A DNA stretch of 64,000 nt, taken from Pseudomonas sp. B33.4 (lineage in GTDB: Bacteria; Pseudomonadota; Gammaproteobacteria; Pseudomonadales; Pseudomonadaceae). Below the pieces are notes generated by a model, which was not told where the DNA came from, did no database searches, and worked only from the letters and a program-made list of their open reading frames with translations. The number at the start of each line of letters is the position of its first letter. Positions within the stretch are counted from its first letter, which is position 1. The stretch spans positions 5,199,001 through 5,263,000 of the forward strand of contig NZ_CP140706.1 of the NCBI RefSeq assembly GCF_034555375.1, given 5' to 3'. The position numbers were made by a program, and so were the translations under genes. Shown here one piece after another: positions 49,774-59,400 of the stretch.

Positions 49774-50504
49774 TCTCTATCAAGAACATCAACAAGTGGT
49801 ATGGCGACTTCCAGGTGCTGACTGATTGCAGCACCGAGGTCAAAAAAGGCGAAGTGATCGTGGTCTGCGGCCCATCGGGTTCCGGCAAATCGACCCTGAT
49901 CAAGTGCGTCAACGCGCTGGAGCCGTTCCAGAAAGGCGACATCGTCGTCGACGGCACCTCGATTGCCGACTCGAAGACCAACCTGCCGAAACTGCGTTCG
50001 CGCGTGGGCATGGTGTTCCAGCATTTCGAACTGTTCCCGCACCTGACCATCACCGAAAACCTGACCATCGCGCAGATCAAGGTGTTGGGCCGCAGCAAGG
50101 AAGAGGCGACCAAGAAAGGTCTGCAACTGCTCGAGCGCGTCGGTCTGTCGGCCCACGCCCACAAGCATCCGGGGCAACTGTCCGGTGGTCAGCAACAGCG
50201 TGTGGCGATTGCCCGTGCGCTGGCGATGGACCCGATCGTCATGCTGTTCGACGAACCGACTTCGGCGCTCGACCCGGAAATGGTCAACGAAGTGCTCGAC
50301 GTGATGGTGCAACTGGCCCACGAAGGCATGACCATGATGTGCGTGACCCACGAAATGGGCTTCGCCCGTAAAGTGGCCGACCGCGTGATCTTCATGGACG
50401 CCGGCAAGATCATCGAGGACTGCCCGAAAGAGGAATTCTTCGGCGACATCAGCGCCCGCTCCGAACGCGCGCAGCACTTCCTCGAGAAAATCCTGCAGCA
50501 CTAA
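49770..50504 (+). CDS. aatP: Glutamate/aspartate ABC transporter, ATPase AatP
   Basis: 244-aa polar-amino-acid ATPase: Walker [11 protein letters not shown]-loop [10 protein letters not shown], signature LSGGQQQRV, Walker [14 protein letters not shown]-loop [11 protein letters not shown] at 49770 overlaps the aatM stop. Confidence 0.96.
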   Translation: MISIKNINKWYGDFQVLTDCSTEVKKGEVIVVCGPSGSGKSTLIKCVNALEPFQKGDIVVDGTSIADSKTNLPKLRSRVGMVFQHFELFPHLTITENLTIAQIKVLGRSKEEATKKGLQLLERVGLSAHAHKHPGQLSGGQQQRVAIARALAMDPIVMLFDEPTSALDPEMVNEVLDVMVQLAHEGMTMMCVTHEMGFARKVADRVIFMDAGKIIEDCPKEEFFGDISARSERAQHFLEKILQH

Positions 50505-50532
50505 AACCGAGTACTTGCGCCATCACACTGAT

Positions 50533-50628
50533 CCCTGTGGGAGCGAGCTTGCTCGCGAAAGCGGACTGACATTCAACATTGATGTTGACTGATCCGCCCC
50601 CTTCGCGAGCAAGCTCGCTCCCACAGGG
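50533..50628. repeat. REP/REPIN-type inverted pair
   Basis: Arms CCCTGTGGGAGCGAGCTTGC and complement between aatP and aauS, so the transporter and its regulators are likely separate messages or differ in stability. Confidence 0.85.
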
Positions 50629-50674
50629 ACAGCGGTGAGCCTGCAAGTGTGGTGGTTGACCCAAGGCAACTGTG

Positions 50675-52576
50675 ATGAAATGCGACCCCACTCTCTATCG
50701 CGCCGCGCCGCCATCACTTGCCGTGAAGCCTCGTCTGATTCGCCATCTGTTTCTGCCGCCGCTGGTCATCATCCTGATGATCGGGCTGGGTTACGCCGGC
50801 TTCTGGACCAGTGAGCATTTTGGCATTCGCAGCCTCAGTGAAAACGGTCAGCGCCAGCTCGAACTGAACGCCCGCGCCGTCGAAAGCGAAATCAGCAAAT
50901 ACACCTACCTGCCCAGCCTGCTGGAGCTTGAGACGAGTGTCTCGCAACTGCTGGCCGACCCGACCCCGGAACACCGGCGAACCGTCAACGATTACCTCGA
51001 AGGCTTGAACCGGCGTAGCCGCAGTCGGGCCATCTACGTCATGGACACCACCGGCCGCGTCATGGCCACCAGCAACTGGCGCGATGTCGACAGTTACCTT
51101 GGTGAAGACCTGTCCTTTCGCGCCTATTTCCAGAAAGCCATACGCGGCGAGCCCGGACGCTTCTACGGCATCGGCAGCACCAACGGCGAACCCGGTTACT
51201 ACCTCGCCCATGGCCTCGAAGAGCACGGCAAGATCATCGGTGTGGCGGTGGTCAAAGTGCGCATGGAAGCCATGGAGGAACGCTGGCAACGCGCGCGTCT
51301 CGAAGCCTTTGTCAGCGATGAGAACGGCATCATCATTCTTTCCAGTGATCCGGCGCGACGCCTCAAGTCAGTGATCCCGCTCACCGACGAAATCAAGGAA
51401 AAACTCGCGCGCAGCCTGCAGTACTACTGGTTCCCGCTCAATGAACTGCAACCGCTGGCTCGAGAAACATTGGCGGAAGGCGTGGAAAAACTCACCTTCC
51501 CTGCCAACAGCGAAGTGCAGTCCGATGCAGACAACATCAGCTATCTCGCGCAAACCCGGCAATTGAGCGACACACCGTGGAATTTCACCCTGCTCACACC
51601 GTTGCAGGACCTGCGCCGCGAAGCGATCAATCAAGGCATTCTCGTCGCGGTCGCATTTGCGCTGGTGGCCTTCCTGTTGATTGCCTGGAACGAGCGGCGC
51701 AAGGTCATCGCCACCCGTCTCGCAGCCCGTGAAGCCTTGCAGGAAGCCAATAATCAACTGGAGCGTCGGATTACCGAACGCACCACCGACTTGCGCGCCA
51801 GCAACGAACGTTTGAAGAGCCAGATCCGCGAACGTCGTCAGGCCGAAGAGACGTTGCGCCGCGCTCAGGATGAATTGGTGCAGGCCGGCAAACTCGCCGC
51901 CATCGGCCAGATGTCGACCAGCATCGCCCACGAACTGAACCAGCCGCTGGCCGCCATGCGCACGCTGTCGGGCAACACCGTACGGTTTCTCGAACGCGGT
52001 CAGCTGGATGTGGCCAGCACCAACCTGAAGACCATCAACGAATTGATCGACCGTATGGGCCGGATCACCGCCAGCCTGCGTTCGTTCGCCCGGCGCGGTG
52101 ACAATCAGGGCCAGGCCAGCCTCGGCAAAGCCGTGGAGGCAGCACTGCAGTTGCTGGGTGCACGCCTGGAGAGTTCGGCGCTCAACATTCATCGGCAGTT
52201 CATTGATGTGCAGGTGCAGATCGACCAGACCCGCCTCGAACAGATTCTGGTCAACCTGATCGGCAACGCCCTCGACGCCATGCAGGCGCAACCGCAACCC
52301 GAGCTGTGGCTGGAGGGCGAAGAGTTCAACGGCAAATATCGCCTGCGCGTACGCGACAACGGCCACGGCATCGATGCCGAAGCGCGCAAGCATCTGTTCG
52401 AACCGTTTTTTACTACCAAGCCTGGCGAACAAGGCCTGGGCCTTGGTTTGACCCTTTCCGCCAGCCTCGCGGCCGCCACCGGCGGACACCTGGGTGTTGA
52501 ACACCCGGCCAGCGGTGGCACCACCTTCGTCCTCAGTTTACCGTTGGTAAGCCCTACTCCTGCCGAGCCAATATGA
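50675..52576 (+). CDS. aauS: Sensor histidine kinase AauS
   Basis: 633-aa membrane kinase of the DctB type controlling acidic amino-acid uptake. TM1 about residues 24-45, a large periplasmic double Cache/PAS sensor (46-325), TM2 about 326-345, a coiled coil, the H-box SIAHELNQPLAAMRTL and a C-terminal HATPase (DNGHGI, GLGLGLTLS). A GTG one codon earlier is an alternative start; AAGG lies 8 nt before the ATG. It overlaps aauR by 4 nt. Confidence 0.93.
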   Translation: MKCDPTLYRAAPPSLAVKPRLIRHLFLPPLVIILMIGLGYAGFWTSEHFGIRSLSENGQRQLELNARAVESEISKYTYLPSLLELETSVSQLLADPTPEHRRTVNDYLEGLNRRSRSRAIYVMDTTGRVMATSNWRDVDSYLGEDLSFRAYFQKAIRGEPGRFYGIGSTNGEPGYYLAHGLEEHGKIIGVAVVKVRMEAMEERWQRARLEAFVSDENGIIILSSDPARRLKSVIPLTDEIKEKLARSLQYYWFPLNELQPLARETLAEGVEKLTFPANSEVQSDADNISYLAQTRQLSDTPWNFTLLTPLQDLRREAINQGILVAVAFALVAFLLIAWNERRKVIATRLAAREALQEANNQLERRITERTTDLRASNERLKSQIRERRQAEETLRRAQDELVQAGKLAAIGQMSTSIAHELNQPLAAMRTLSGNTVRFLERGQLDVASTNLKTINELIDRMGRITASLRSFARRGDNQGQASLGKAVEAALQLLGARLESSALNIHRQFIDVQVQIDQTRLEQILVNLIGNALDAMQAQPQPELWLEGEEFNGKYRLRVRDNGHGIDAEARKHLFEPFFTTKPGEQGLGLGLTLSASLAAATGGHLGVEHPASGGTTFVLSLPLVSPTPAEPI

Positions 52577-53901
52577 ACCACGACCTTAGTGTGCTGATCG
52601 TCGAAGACGACCCCCATGTGCTGCTCGGCTGCCAGCAGGCGCTGACCCTGGAAGACATTCCCTGCGTCGGCGTCGGCAGTGCCGAGGAAGCGCTGGAACG
52701 TGTCGGCGACAACTTTGCCGGTATCGTCATCAGCGATATCCGCCTGCCGGGCATCGATGGCCTGGAACTGTTGACCCGCCTCAAGCAACGCGATCGCAGC
52801 CTGCCGGTAGTATTGATCACCGGCCACGGCGATATTTCCATGGCCGTCGGCGCGATGCAGAAAGGCGCCTACGACTTCATGGAAAAACCGTTCTCGCCGG
52901 AGCGTCTGGTCGATGTCGCGCGGCGGGCGCTGGAGCAACGCAGTCTCGCCCGCGAAGTGTCATCGCTGCGCCGGCAACTGGCCGAGCGCGATTCCCTTGA
53001 AGGGCGGATAATCGGCCGCTCGCCAGCCATGCAGAACCTGCGCGAATTGATTGCCAACGTCGCCGACACCTCGGCCAACGTGCTGATCGAAGGCGAGACC
53101 GGCACCGGCAAAGAACTGGTCGCCCGTTGCCTGCACGATTTCAGTCGGCGCCACAGCAAACAGTTCGTCGCGTTGAACTGCGGCGGCCTGCCGGAAAACC
53201 TCTTCGAAAGCGAAATTTTCGGCCATGAAGCCAACGCCTTCACCGGCGCGGGTAAACGGCGGATCGGCAAGATCGAACACGCCGACGGCGGCACGCTGTT
53301 CCTCGACGAGGTGGAAAGCATGCCGCTGCCATTGCAGATCAAACTGCTGCGCGTGTTGCAGGAACGCACGCTCGAACGCCTCGGATCAAACCAGAGCGTG
53401 GCGGTCGATTGCCGGGTGATCGCGGCGACCAAATCCGACCTCGACGAATCGAGCAAGGCCGGCGAGTTCCGCAGCGACTTGTACTACCGCCTCAATGTGG
53501 TGACGCTGGAATTGCCGCCGCTGCGCGAGCGCCGCGAAGACATCCTGCAACTGTTCGAACACTTCACCCAGCAATCAGCACTGCGCTTCGACCGCGCACT
53601 GCCGGAGATGGACAATCAGACCCTGTCGAACCTGATGAGCCATGACTGGCCGGGCAATGTGCGCGAACTGCGCAACGTCGCCGAACGTTTTGCCCTCGGT
53701 CTGCCAGCGTTCAAGAAGTCCGGCACCAGCGCGGGCGGCCAAGGGCTGGCGTTTGCCGAAGCAGTGGAAGCCTTCGAGCGCAACCTGCTCGGCGACGCTT
53801 TGCAACGCAGCGGTGGCAACCTGACTCAGGCCAGTCTTGAGCTGGGCATGGCCAAGACCACGCTGTTCGATAAAGTGAAAAAATACGGCCTGAGCCATTA
53901 A
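52573..53901 (+). CDS. aauR: Sigma-54-dependent response regulator AauR
   Basis: 442-aa NtrC-family activator: receiver (LIVEDDPHV; phospho-Asp in VISDIRLPG), AAA+ domain (Walker A GETGTGKE near 173, Walker [11 protein letters not shown]) and C-terminal Fis helix-turn-helix ([19 protein letters not shown]). The sigma-54-contact loop reads NAFTGA (near residues 220-225) instead of GAFTGA. Its presumed operators and a sigma-54 promoter lie upstream of aatJ. Confidence 0.94.
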   Translation: MNHDLSVLIVEDDPHVLLGCQQALTLEDIPCVGVGSAEEALERVGDNFAGIVISDIRLPGIDGLELLTRLKQRDRSLPVVLITGHGDISMAVGAMQKGAYDFMEKPFSPERLVDVARRALEQRSLAREVSSLRRQLAERDSLEGRIIGRSPAMQNLRELIANVADTSANVLIEGETGTGKELVARCLHDFSRRHSKQFVALNCGGLPENLFESEIFGHEANAFTGAGKRRIGKIEHADGGTLFLDEVESMPLPLQIKLLRVLQERTLERLGSNQSVAVDCRVIAATKSDLDESSKAGEFRSDLYYRLNVVTLELPPLRERREDILQLFEHFTQQSALRFDRALPEMDNQTLSNLMSHDWPGNVRELRNVAERFALGLPAFKKSGTSAGGQGLAFAEAVEAFERNLLGDALQRSGGNLTQASLELGMAKTTLFDKVKKYGLSH

Positions 53902-53912
53902 GCGAGAACGAT

Positions 53913-54251
53913 GTGGACCTGTTTTTCAAAGCCCTGTTGGGCGCCGCGGTGGTGCTGATCATCGCGGCGCTGTCGAAGACCAAAAACTACTACATCGCGG
54001 GGCTAGTGCCGCTGTTTCCGACGTTTGCGCTGATCGCGCATTACATCGTCGGCAAGGGGCGTTCGATTGAGGATCTGAAGACCACGATCGTGTTCGGGAT
54101 GTGGTCGATCATTCCGTATTTTGTGTATCTGGCGACGTTGTATGTGATGGTGGACCGGATGCGACTGGAGGCGTCGCTGGCCGTCGCGGCAGTAGCATGG
54201 TTGATGGCCGCCACTGTGTTGGTGACTGTTTGGGTACGCCTGCACAGCTAA
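53913..54251 (+). CDS. glpM: GlpM-family membrane protein
   Basis: 112-aa inner-membrane protein with four hydrophobic segments (about 5-20, 27-45, 59-81, 88-108). It resembles P. aeruginosa GlpM (PA3585), linked there to alginate production and encoded beside glpD; here it is 17 kb away, after aauR. GTG at 53913 is the only plausible start, 11 nt after the aauR stop, so it may be cotranscribed with aauSR. Confidence 0.8.
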   Translation: MDLFFKALLGAAVVLIIAALSKTKNYYIAGLVPLFPTFALIAHYIVGKGRSIEDLKTTIVFGMWSIIPYFVYLATLYVMVDRMRLEASLAVAAVAWLMAATVLVTVWVRLHS

Positions 54252-54255
54252 GTTC

Positions 54256-54444
54256 AAAAGCCACCCTCACCCCAGCCCTCTCCCAAAGGGAGAGGGGGCC
54301 GACCGAAGTGTCGTTCAAGTTACATCGACCTGAAAAACCGAGTCGATTAAGGATTCAGCGAAGCACTTTCAAGTCGGCGTATCACTCCGGCATCCCCCAA
54401 TCAGTCCCCTCCCCCTGGGAGAGGGTTAGGGTGAGGGGCTTTTG
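54256..54444. repeat. Dispersed element, second copy of the 36832 family
   Basis: Ends AAAAGCCACCCTCACCCCAG and GGGTGAGGGGCTTTTGG are inverted, with CCCTCTCCC/GGGAGAGGG inside each end and about 110 bp of middle sequence; shared submotifs with the copy at 36832-37000. Confidence 0.78.
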
Positions 54445-54504
54445 GCTCCTGACCGATATCAACTAACCGTACCTTCATTCAAACCTTAATCGAATGACCT
54501 AGCC

Positions 54505-54963
54505 CTATTTATTGCATGCGTTTATTGTTAATTCTCCATCACAGTTATTGTATTTGCCGACTTCACTAAGCGGCGCGGTAAAATCTTCATAAACCTTTGA
54601 TGTTTTCACATAGGTCGCTGAATACTCACCTTTTTGGTTCTCCGACTCATTCCAATCATCGGTGGGTGAAGCACTCGTATTCGCGCAGGCGATACTTACA
54701 AACCTGCATTGATCGTTTGGCTCATCCAATATTGTGGAAGAAGTACAGCTATGATTTGCGCTATTGCTTTTCCAGGCGGTTTGACAAGGTGTATCTGGTT
54801 TTGATGTTCGATTAGCCTTCCACGCTTCGATCTCAGCCTCCACTCTAGCGGCTTCCTTATCCCGAACGGCCATGTCATCGTCAAATTCGTCTGCAGTGAC
54901 AAAGCCTGCAAAAAGAGAACATATTGCGATAACCGCTACAAGACTATGGCATTGGCATTTCAT
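54505..54963 (-). CDS. Small secreted Cys-rich protein of unknown function
   Basis: 152-aa protein: signal peptide at residues 1-23 (MKCQCHSLVAVIAICSLF, cleavage after VTA), then an acidic helical stretch (DKEAARVEAEIEAW) and a C-terminal half with six Cys residues, an even number that suits disulfides in the periplasm or outside. GGAGAA lies 5-9 nt before the ATG at 54963; the frame continues upstream but is not needed. The DNA is clearly more AT-rich than its neighbours, which hints at horizontal transfer. No homologue recognised. Confidence 0.65.
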   Translation of the reverse strand: MKCQCHSLVAVIAICSLFAGFVTADEFDDDMAVRDKEAARVEAEIEAWKANRTSKPDTPCQTAWKSNSANHSCTSSTILDEPNDQCRFVSIACANTSASPTDDWNESENQKGEYSATYVKTSKVYEDFTAPLSEVGKYNNCDGELTINACNK

Positions 54964-55169
54964 TTTATTCTCCACTCTATCAATCCCGCTTCGCGAGAAC
55001 ATAAGCCAAGAATATTCTGCCGATCCTTTTTCAACCACTGTCAGAAATTACAGTTTTAAAGACCCATTACAAATATCAATGAATACTTTTATTCCATTCA
55101 ACCCAAACACATACCCTCTATTGAAGCCCATGTATTAATTACAACTCTCCAATTCTATAAGCTCGTTTA

Positions 55170-56204
55170 TTACAACAGACCTGTACCCACCACCGGCTCA
55201 ATCTGCGCCCAATGCGAGGTGTCTTCACGATGCGCCTGCAAGTACGGCAACACCGCCGCCAGCAACGGCTCCTTGAACGCCTCTTGAAAACGATGGGCCA
55301 AACCCGGTATCAGCTTCAACTGGCTGCCACGAATGTGCGCCGCCAGGTGGACGCCGTGCATCACCGGCAACAACGGATCCGCCGTGCCATGCACCACCAG
55401 CGTCGGTACCCGCAATTGATTGAGCAACGCCACTCGACTCGGCTCGGCGAGAATCGCCATGATTTGTCGCTTGACGCCCTCGGGGTTGAACGCCCGATCA
55501 TACGAAAGCGCTGCCTGATGCAACAACGCCTGTCGATCATCGCTGACGGCCGGACTGCCCAGCGCCGCCAGCAAGTCGGCCTGCTGCTCAAGTGCCACTG
55601 CCCGATTCGGTGCGCCACGCCGTGCCAATAATTGCACCAGCGCCGCACTCGGCGCCGGCAAACCCTCGGCGCCGGACGTGGTCATGATCAATGTCAGGCT
55701 CTCGACCCGCTGTGGCGCCATCGCGGCCATGTGCTGGGCGATCATCCCGCCCATGCTCGCGCCCAGCACGTGGAACTGCTCGACGTGCAGTGCATCCATC
55801 AGCCCCAGTGCATCGTCAGCCATGTCGGTCAGGCTGTACGGCGCCGAAACTGGCAGACCGAGCTTGTAGCGCAGCACTTCGAACGTCAGATTGGCTTCAA
55901 CCGGCGCCTGACGCCAGGTCGACAGGCCGACATCGCGGTTGTCGTAGCGGATCACCCGAAAGCCCTGCTGACACAGCGCGATCACCACTTCGTCCGGCCA
56001 GTGGATCAACTGTCCACCCAGGCCCATGACCAGCAACAACGCCGGATCCGAGGCGCGACCAATACTCTGGTAAGCAATGTTCACTTGCTGCAGATCGACA
56101 TGCTCGGTTGGCACATCCACATCGCAGCGCGCTGCTGCCCATGACGACGGACCGAAAAAAATCGCGGCCAACAAAGCCGCGACAGACAGAAAAACCTTAG
56201 CCAT
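55170..56204 (-). CDS. Exported alpha/beta hydrolase
   Basis: 344-aa protein with a signal peptide ([18 protein letters not shown], cleavage near the WAAA site, residue 24), followed by an alpha/beta hydrolase domain. The oxyanion motif [10 protein letters not shown], nucleophile elbow GASMGG, the Asp in [10 protein letters not shown] and His in LAHRFQE complete the triad. The substrate is unknown. ATG at 56204 starts the signal peptide; the longer frame upstream is not supported. It is divergent from the giant toxin-like gene (216 bp between starts). Confidence 0.85.
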   Translation of the reverse strand: MAKVFLSVAALLAAIFFGPSSWAAARCDVDVPTEHVDLQQVNIAYQSIGRASDPALLLVMGLGGQLIHWPDEVVIALCQQGFRVIRYDNRDVGLSTWRQAPVEANLTFEVLRYKLGLPVSAPYSLTDMADDALGLMDALHVEQFHVLGASMGGMIAQHMAAMAPQRVESLTLIMTTSGAEGLPAPSAALVQLLARRGAPNRAVALEQQADLLAALGSPAVSDDRQALLHQAALSYDRAFNPEGVKRQIMAILAEPSRVALLNQLRVPTLVVHGTADPLLPVMHGVHLAAHIRGSQLKLIPGLAHRFQEAFKEPLLAAVLPYLQAHREDTSHWAQIEPVVGTGLL

Positions 56205-56420
56205 GAAAAACACCGAAACGCAGAACCCCAGTAGAGCGCGAGTCTGATGAAGTTTGTACAAGCGCGCTGCCACAGTTCCATGACAGTTTGATGAAGAGTG
56301 CCGAGCGGTCACCCTTCTCCGTTGCATACGATATCTATCTACCGCCATCGTCTTGCGCAATTTCTCTTCAATGGCTGGCTCAGGAGCGGATCCGCCGCTC
56401 TTCTTGCGAGCCACGTCACC

Positions 56421-59400
56421 ATGCACGATAGCCTGACTCTCGATTTACCCGCCGCACCCGCACCGTCACTGGCGGCGGCCATACGACTGCCGAAAAACAT
56501 CGATGAAAGTTTATTGCAGCAGGCCGGCAACCGCTGGCGCGATAGCAGCGAAGGCTTGCGTGAGCTGTTTGCGGCCAGCCCTGGGCTGCGCGATACGCTC
56601 AATGAGGTGCTGCAACAACAGCTGAAACTCGACGGCGAAACCGTCGGATTGCGCTTCGCCGCCACGGATGAGCGAGCGGAACACTTCGTCAGCCTCACCG
56701 ATGCCTGCGCATTCGTTGTGCAACATCCGACGCTGGAAACCTCGCTCGATCAGCGCAGCCAGGTCACTGGCCTGGCTGTCAATCACCCGTTGTACACCTT
56801 GAAACCGCTGCAATTGCTCGAAAAACTCAAACGGCTTGAACCGGAGCAAGCCCACGCCACACGCTGGGCGGCTTTCTGGGACGCCCGTGCACCGCGCACA
56901 CCGATGGCGCGACGTGAGCTCGCCACCCAGCTGTACCGCGAGCATTTCGAAGCCGCTGCCAATGTCGCTTTCGCGCGCAAAATCCTGAGCACTGAACAGC
57001 TCAAAGCGCTGCAACATATCATCGACGCCCGCAGCGGGGCGCTAACGCTGAACGATCAACCCATCCATACGGAAAAACTTGCGCTGGTCCTGAGCAACCA
57101 CAGCAAAGTCAAACTCACTGGCGCCTGGGTCATCAGCGTCGGTGATCCGGCAACTGCCAGCCCTCTTCTTTATCTGCCCTCTCGCTCGGTATGCATCCAG
57201 CCCTTCGACTCGCGCCAAGCCATGCAGGACTGGCTGACGGCTCAGGGACTGGTACCCACCGGTTTATCCAGCAAAGCGCTGCGCTTTGAGTACAGCGCAG
57301 ACACGCTCCCGATGGTCACAGGTTCAAGCGATCTGTTCGCGGTGCGCCAACAGGCCCAGATCAGCGCTTTACGCAATGCCAACAGAGGTAAACCCGGACT
57401 GATGGCGCACGGCGCGCAATCGCTGGTGCAGGCCGACCTGATCGATCGCCAACGCGGCAACACGCGCATCGTGGCGGCTGCGCCGGACCCGGCGGCTGCG
57501 CCATCCGAAATCGAGATGGACCAGAAGCCCGTGTTCGGCAGTTTGTCTGCCGGTGTCCCGCTGGCTGTGCGGCATGCGGTGCTCAAGCGCGAGCGCGAGG
57601 CACTCGCACAGTTGCTGGAGAATGACCGCGACGGGACGCGTCAGAAAGACTGCGAAGACGCGCTCGACGCGTTGGAGGCGGCGGAACAAGCCTGCGACAA
57701 AGCGGCCACCATCCTCCTTGAGCAAGAACTCACCTGCGACCTGGTGGCGACCGACAAAGCGTTCATTGCCATGCACCAGGCTCACAAGGACGGTTTGTAT
57801 GCCGAAGCCAAACTGCAACGGACGCTGGGGCATCTGCCGGATGATGAGCACGATCTGCTCAAAGCGCTGCTCGACACGCCCGTCGCGGCCGATCGCGACA
57901 GCGATTTCACCGTGGCCAGCCTGACCCTGTCGATGACAGAAACGGTTAACGCCATCACCACCGCACACACGGAAACACTCAAGGGCCCGTTTGTCATCAC
58001 ACGACAAAATGCGCTGTCCGACAGGGATTCAATCCATAGCCTGATGCTTTACTGGCCTGGCGACGGCGGTGGTTTGCAGCGCTTCGCCAACCGCAAGGCA
58101 TTGGAGCGAGAGGTGTTCATGATTCAGGAAGAGGATACCGAACTCACCCTGAGCCTGAGCAGCATCGCCACCGACCCGGTGCATCACAGCCTCCATGAAC
58201 TGATTTGCGACTTTGCCGCGAAAGCCGCCACGCTGCGTGATAAAACCGAACACGCCGACGCACTGGACATCCTGCGCACAAAAAACCTCGCCATGGTGCA
58301 GGTGCCGGTACACGCCGCCAGAAGCCTGTCGTTTGCCCATTTGCTCGAACAGGACCGTAGCGGCAAGCTCGCCTCGCATCTTCCGGACTGGCTGATCAAG
58401 CTCAAGGGAACCGAGCGTAAACGTCTGAGAGAGAACATCGGGGCGTACATCTCGGCCATGCGCAAGAGTCACAAGCTCATGACCCTCGCGCTGGAGCCCC
58501 GCGACGACTTCACCCGCAAACAGTTGTACGCCCGACTCAGCAAAGACTTCTCGACCGGCGGACATTTTGCCGTGCAGGTCAGCCTGCCCGACTCGACCAG
58601 CACCGAACCCTTTTATGAATCAGGACCCGCCGGAAACAGGAAGACGACTGTCATCGTGCCAAGCGCAAAGCGCAGCACAATGTCGCTCGAAGATCTTGCT
58701 CAGCTCAATATCGATAACGTCCAATCGGTGCTCAATGATGCGCTGTCGCAGCGTCTGGTCTTCATGCGCGCGGAGGTCACCGCGACACAGACAAAGGATC
58801 GCTATCGCCTGCAAAATGGCATCAATCTGACCTACCTGCGCAAAGTCTTGCCAGAGCTGGATCTGCCCAAGGCCTACGAACAAAAGATCCGCGACGCATT
58901 CATAGGCACAGCGAGCGAACCGGTGTTCGTCAAAGAGCATCGCCGCGAAAGTCTGATCGAGCCCTGGCGCCTGATGCTGAAAATACAAGGCGATATCGCG
59001 CGCCTGCAAAAACACCTCAACGATGATGACGTTGAGGTGTTGAACATCGCCATCGACGCGACCACTGCAGAGGCCTGGCTCAGCAAGGGCAAGCGCGTTG
59101 TCCTGCTGCCGGTGTCCCTGACAGTCGGCGGCAAGGACACCCCGCAGGAAGGACCCGTTACTCTGTCGGGCGTCACTTTCATCGAAGAACAGGTCAGCGG
59201 TGTCACCCTGCTGTACCTGCCGGACAGTCCGGATGAGCAGTTTTTCCGCCAGTACGACAACCTGGAAGCGGCGCGCAAAGGGCTTTACACCTTGTGCGGG
59301 AATGACAAGTGGATTGCCTATGTGGCGGGTAAAACCTTGCAAGGTAACGTCAGGGCACATGTCAGTCGTATCAATCAGGCCGTGGAAAAAAATTTCGATG

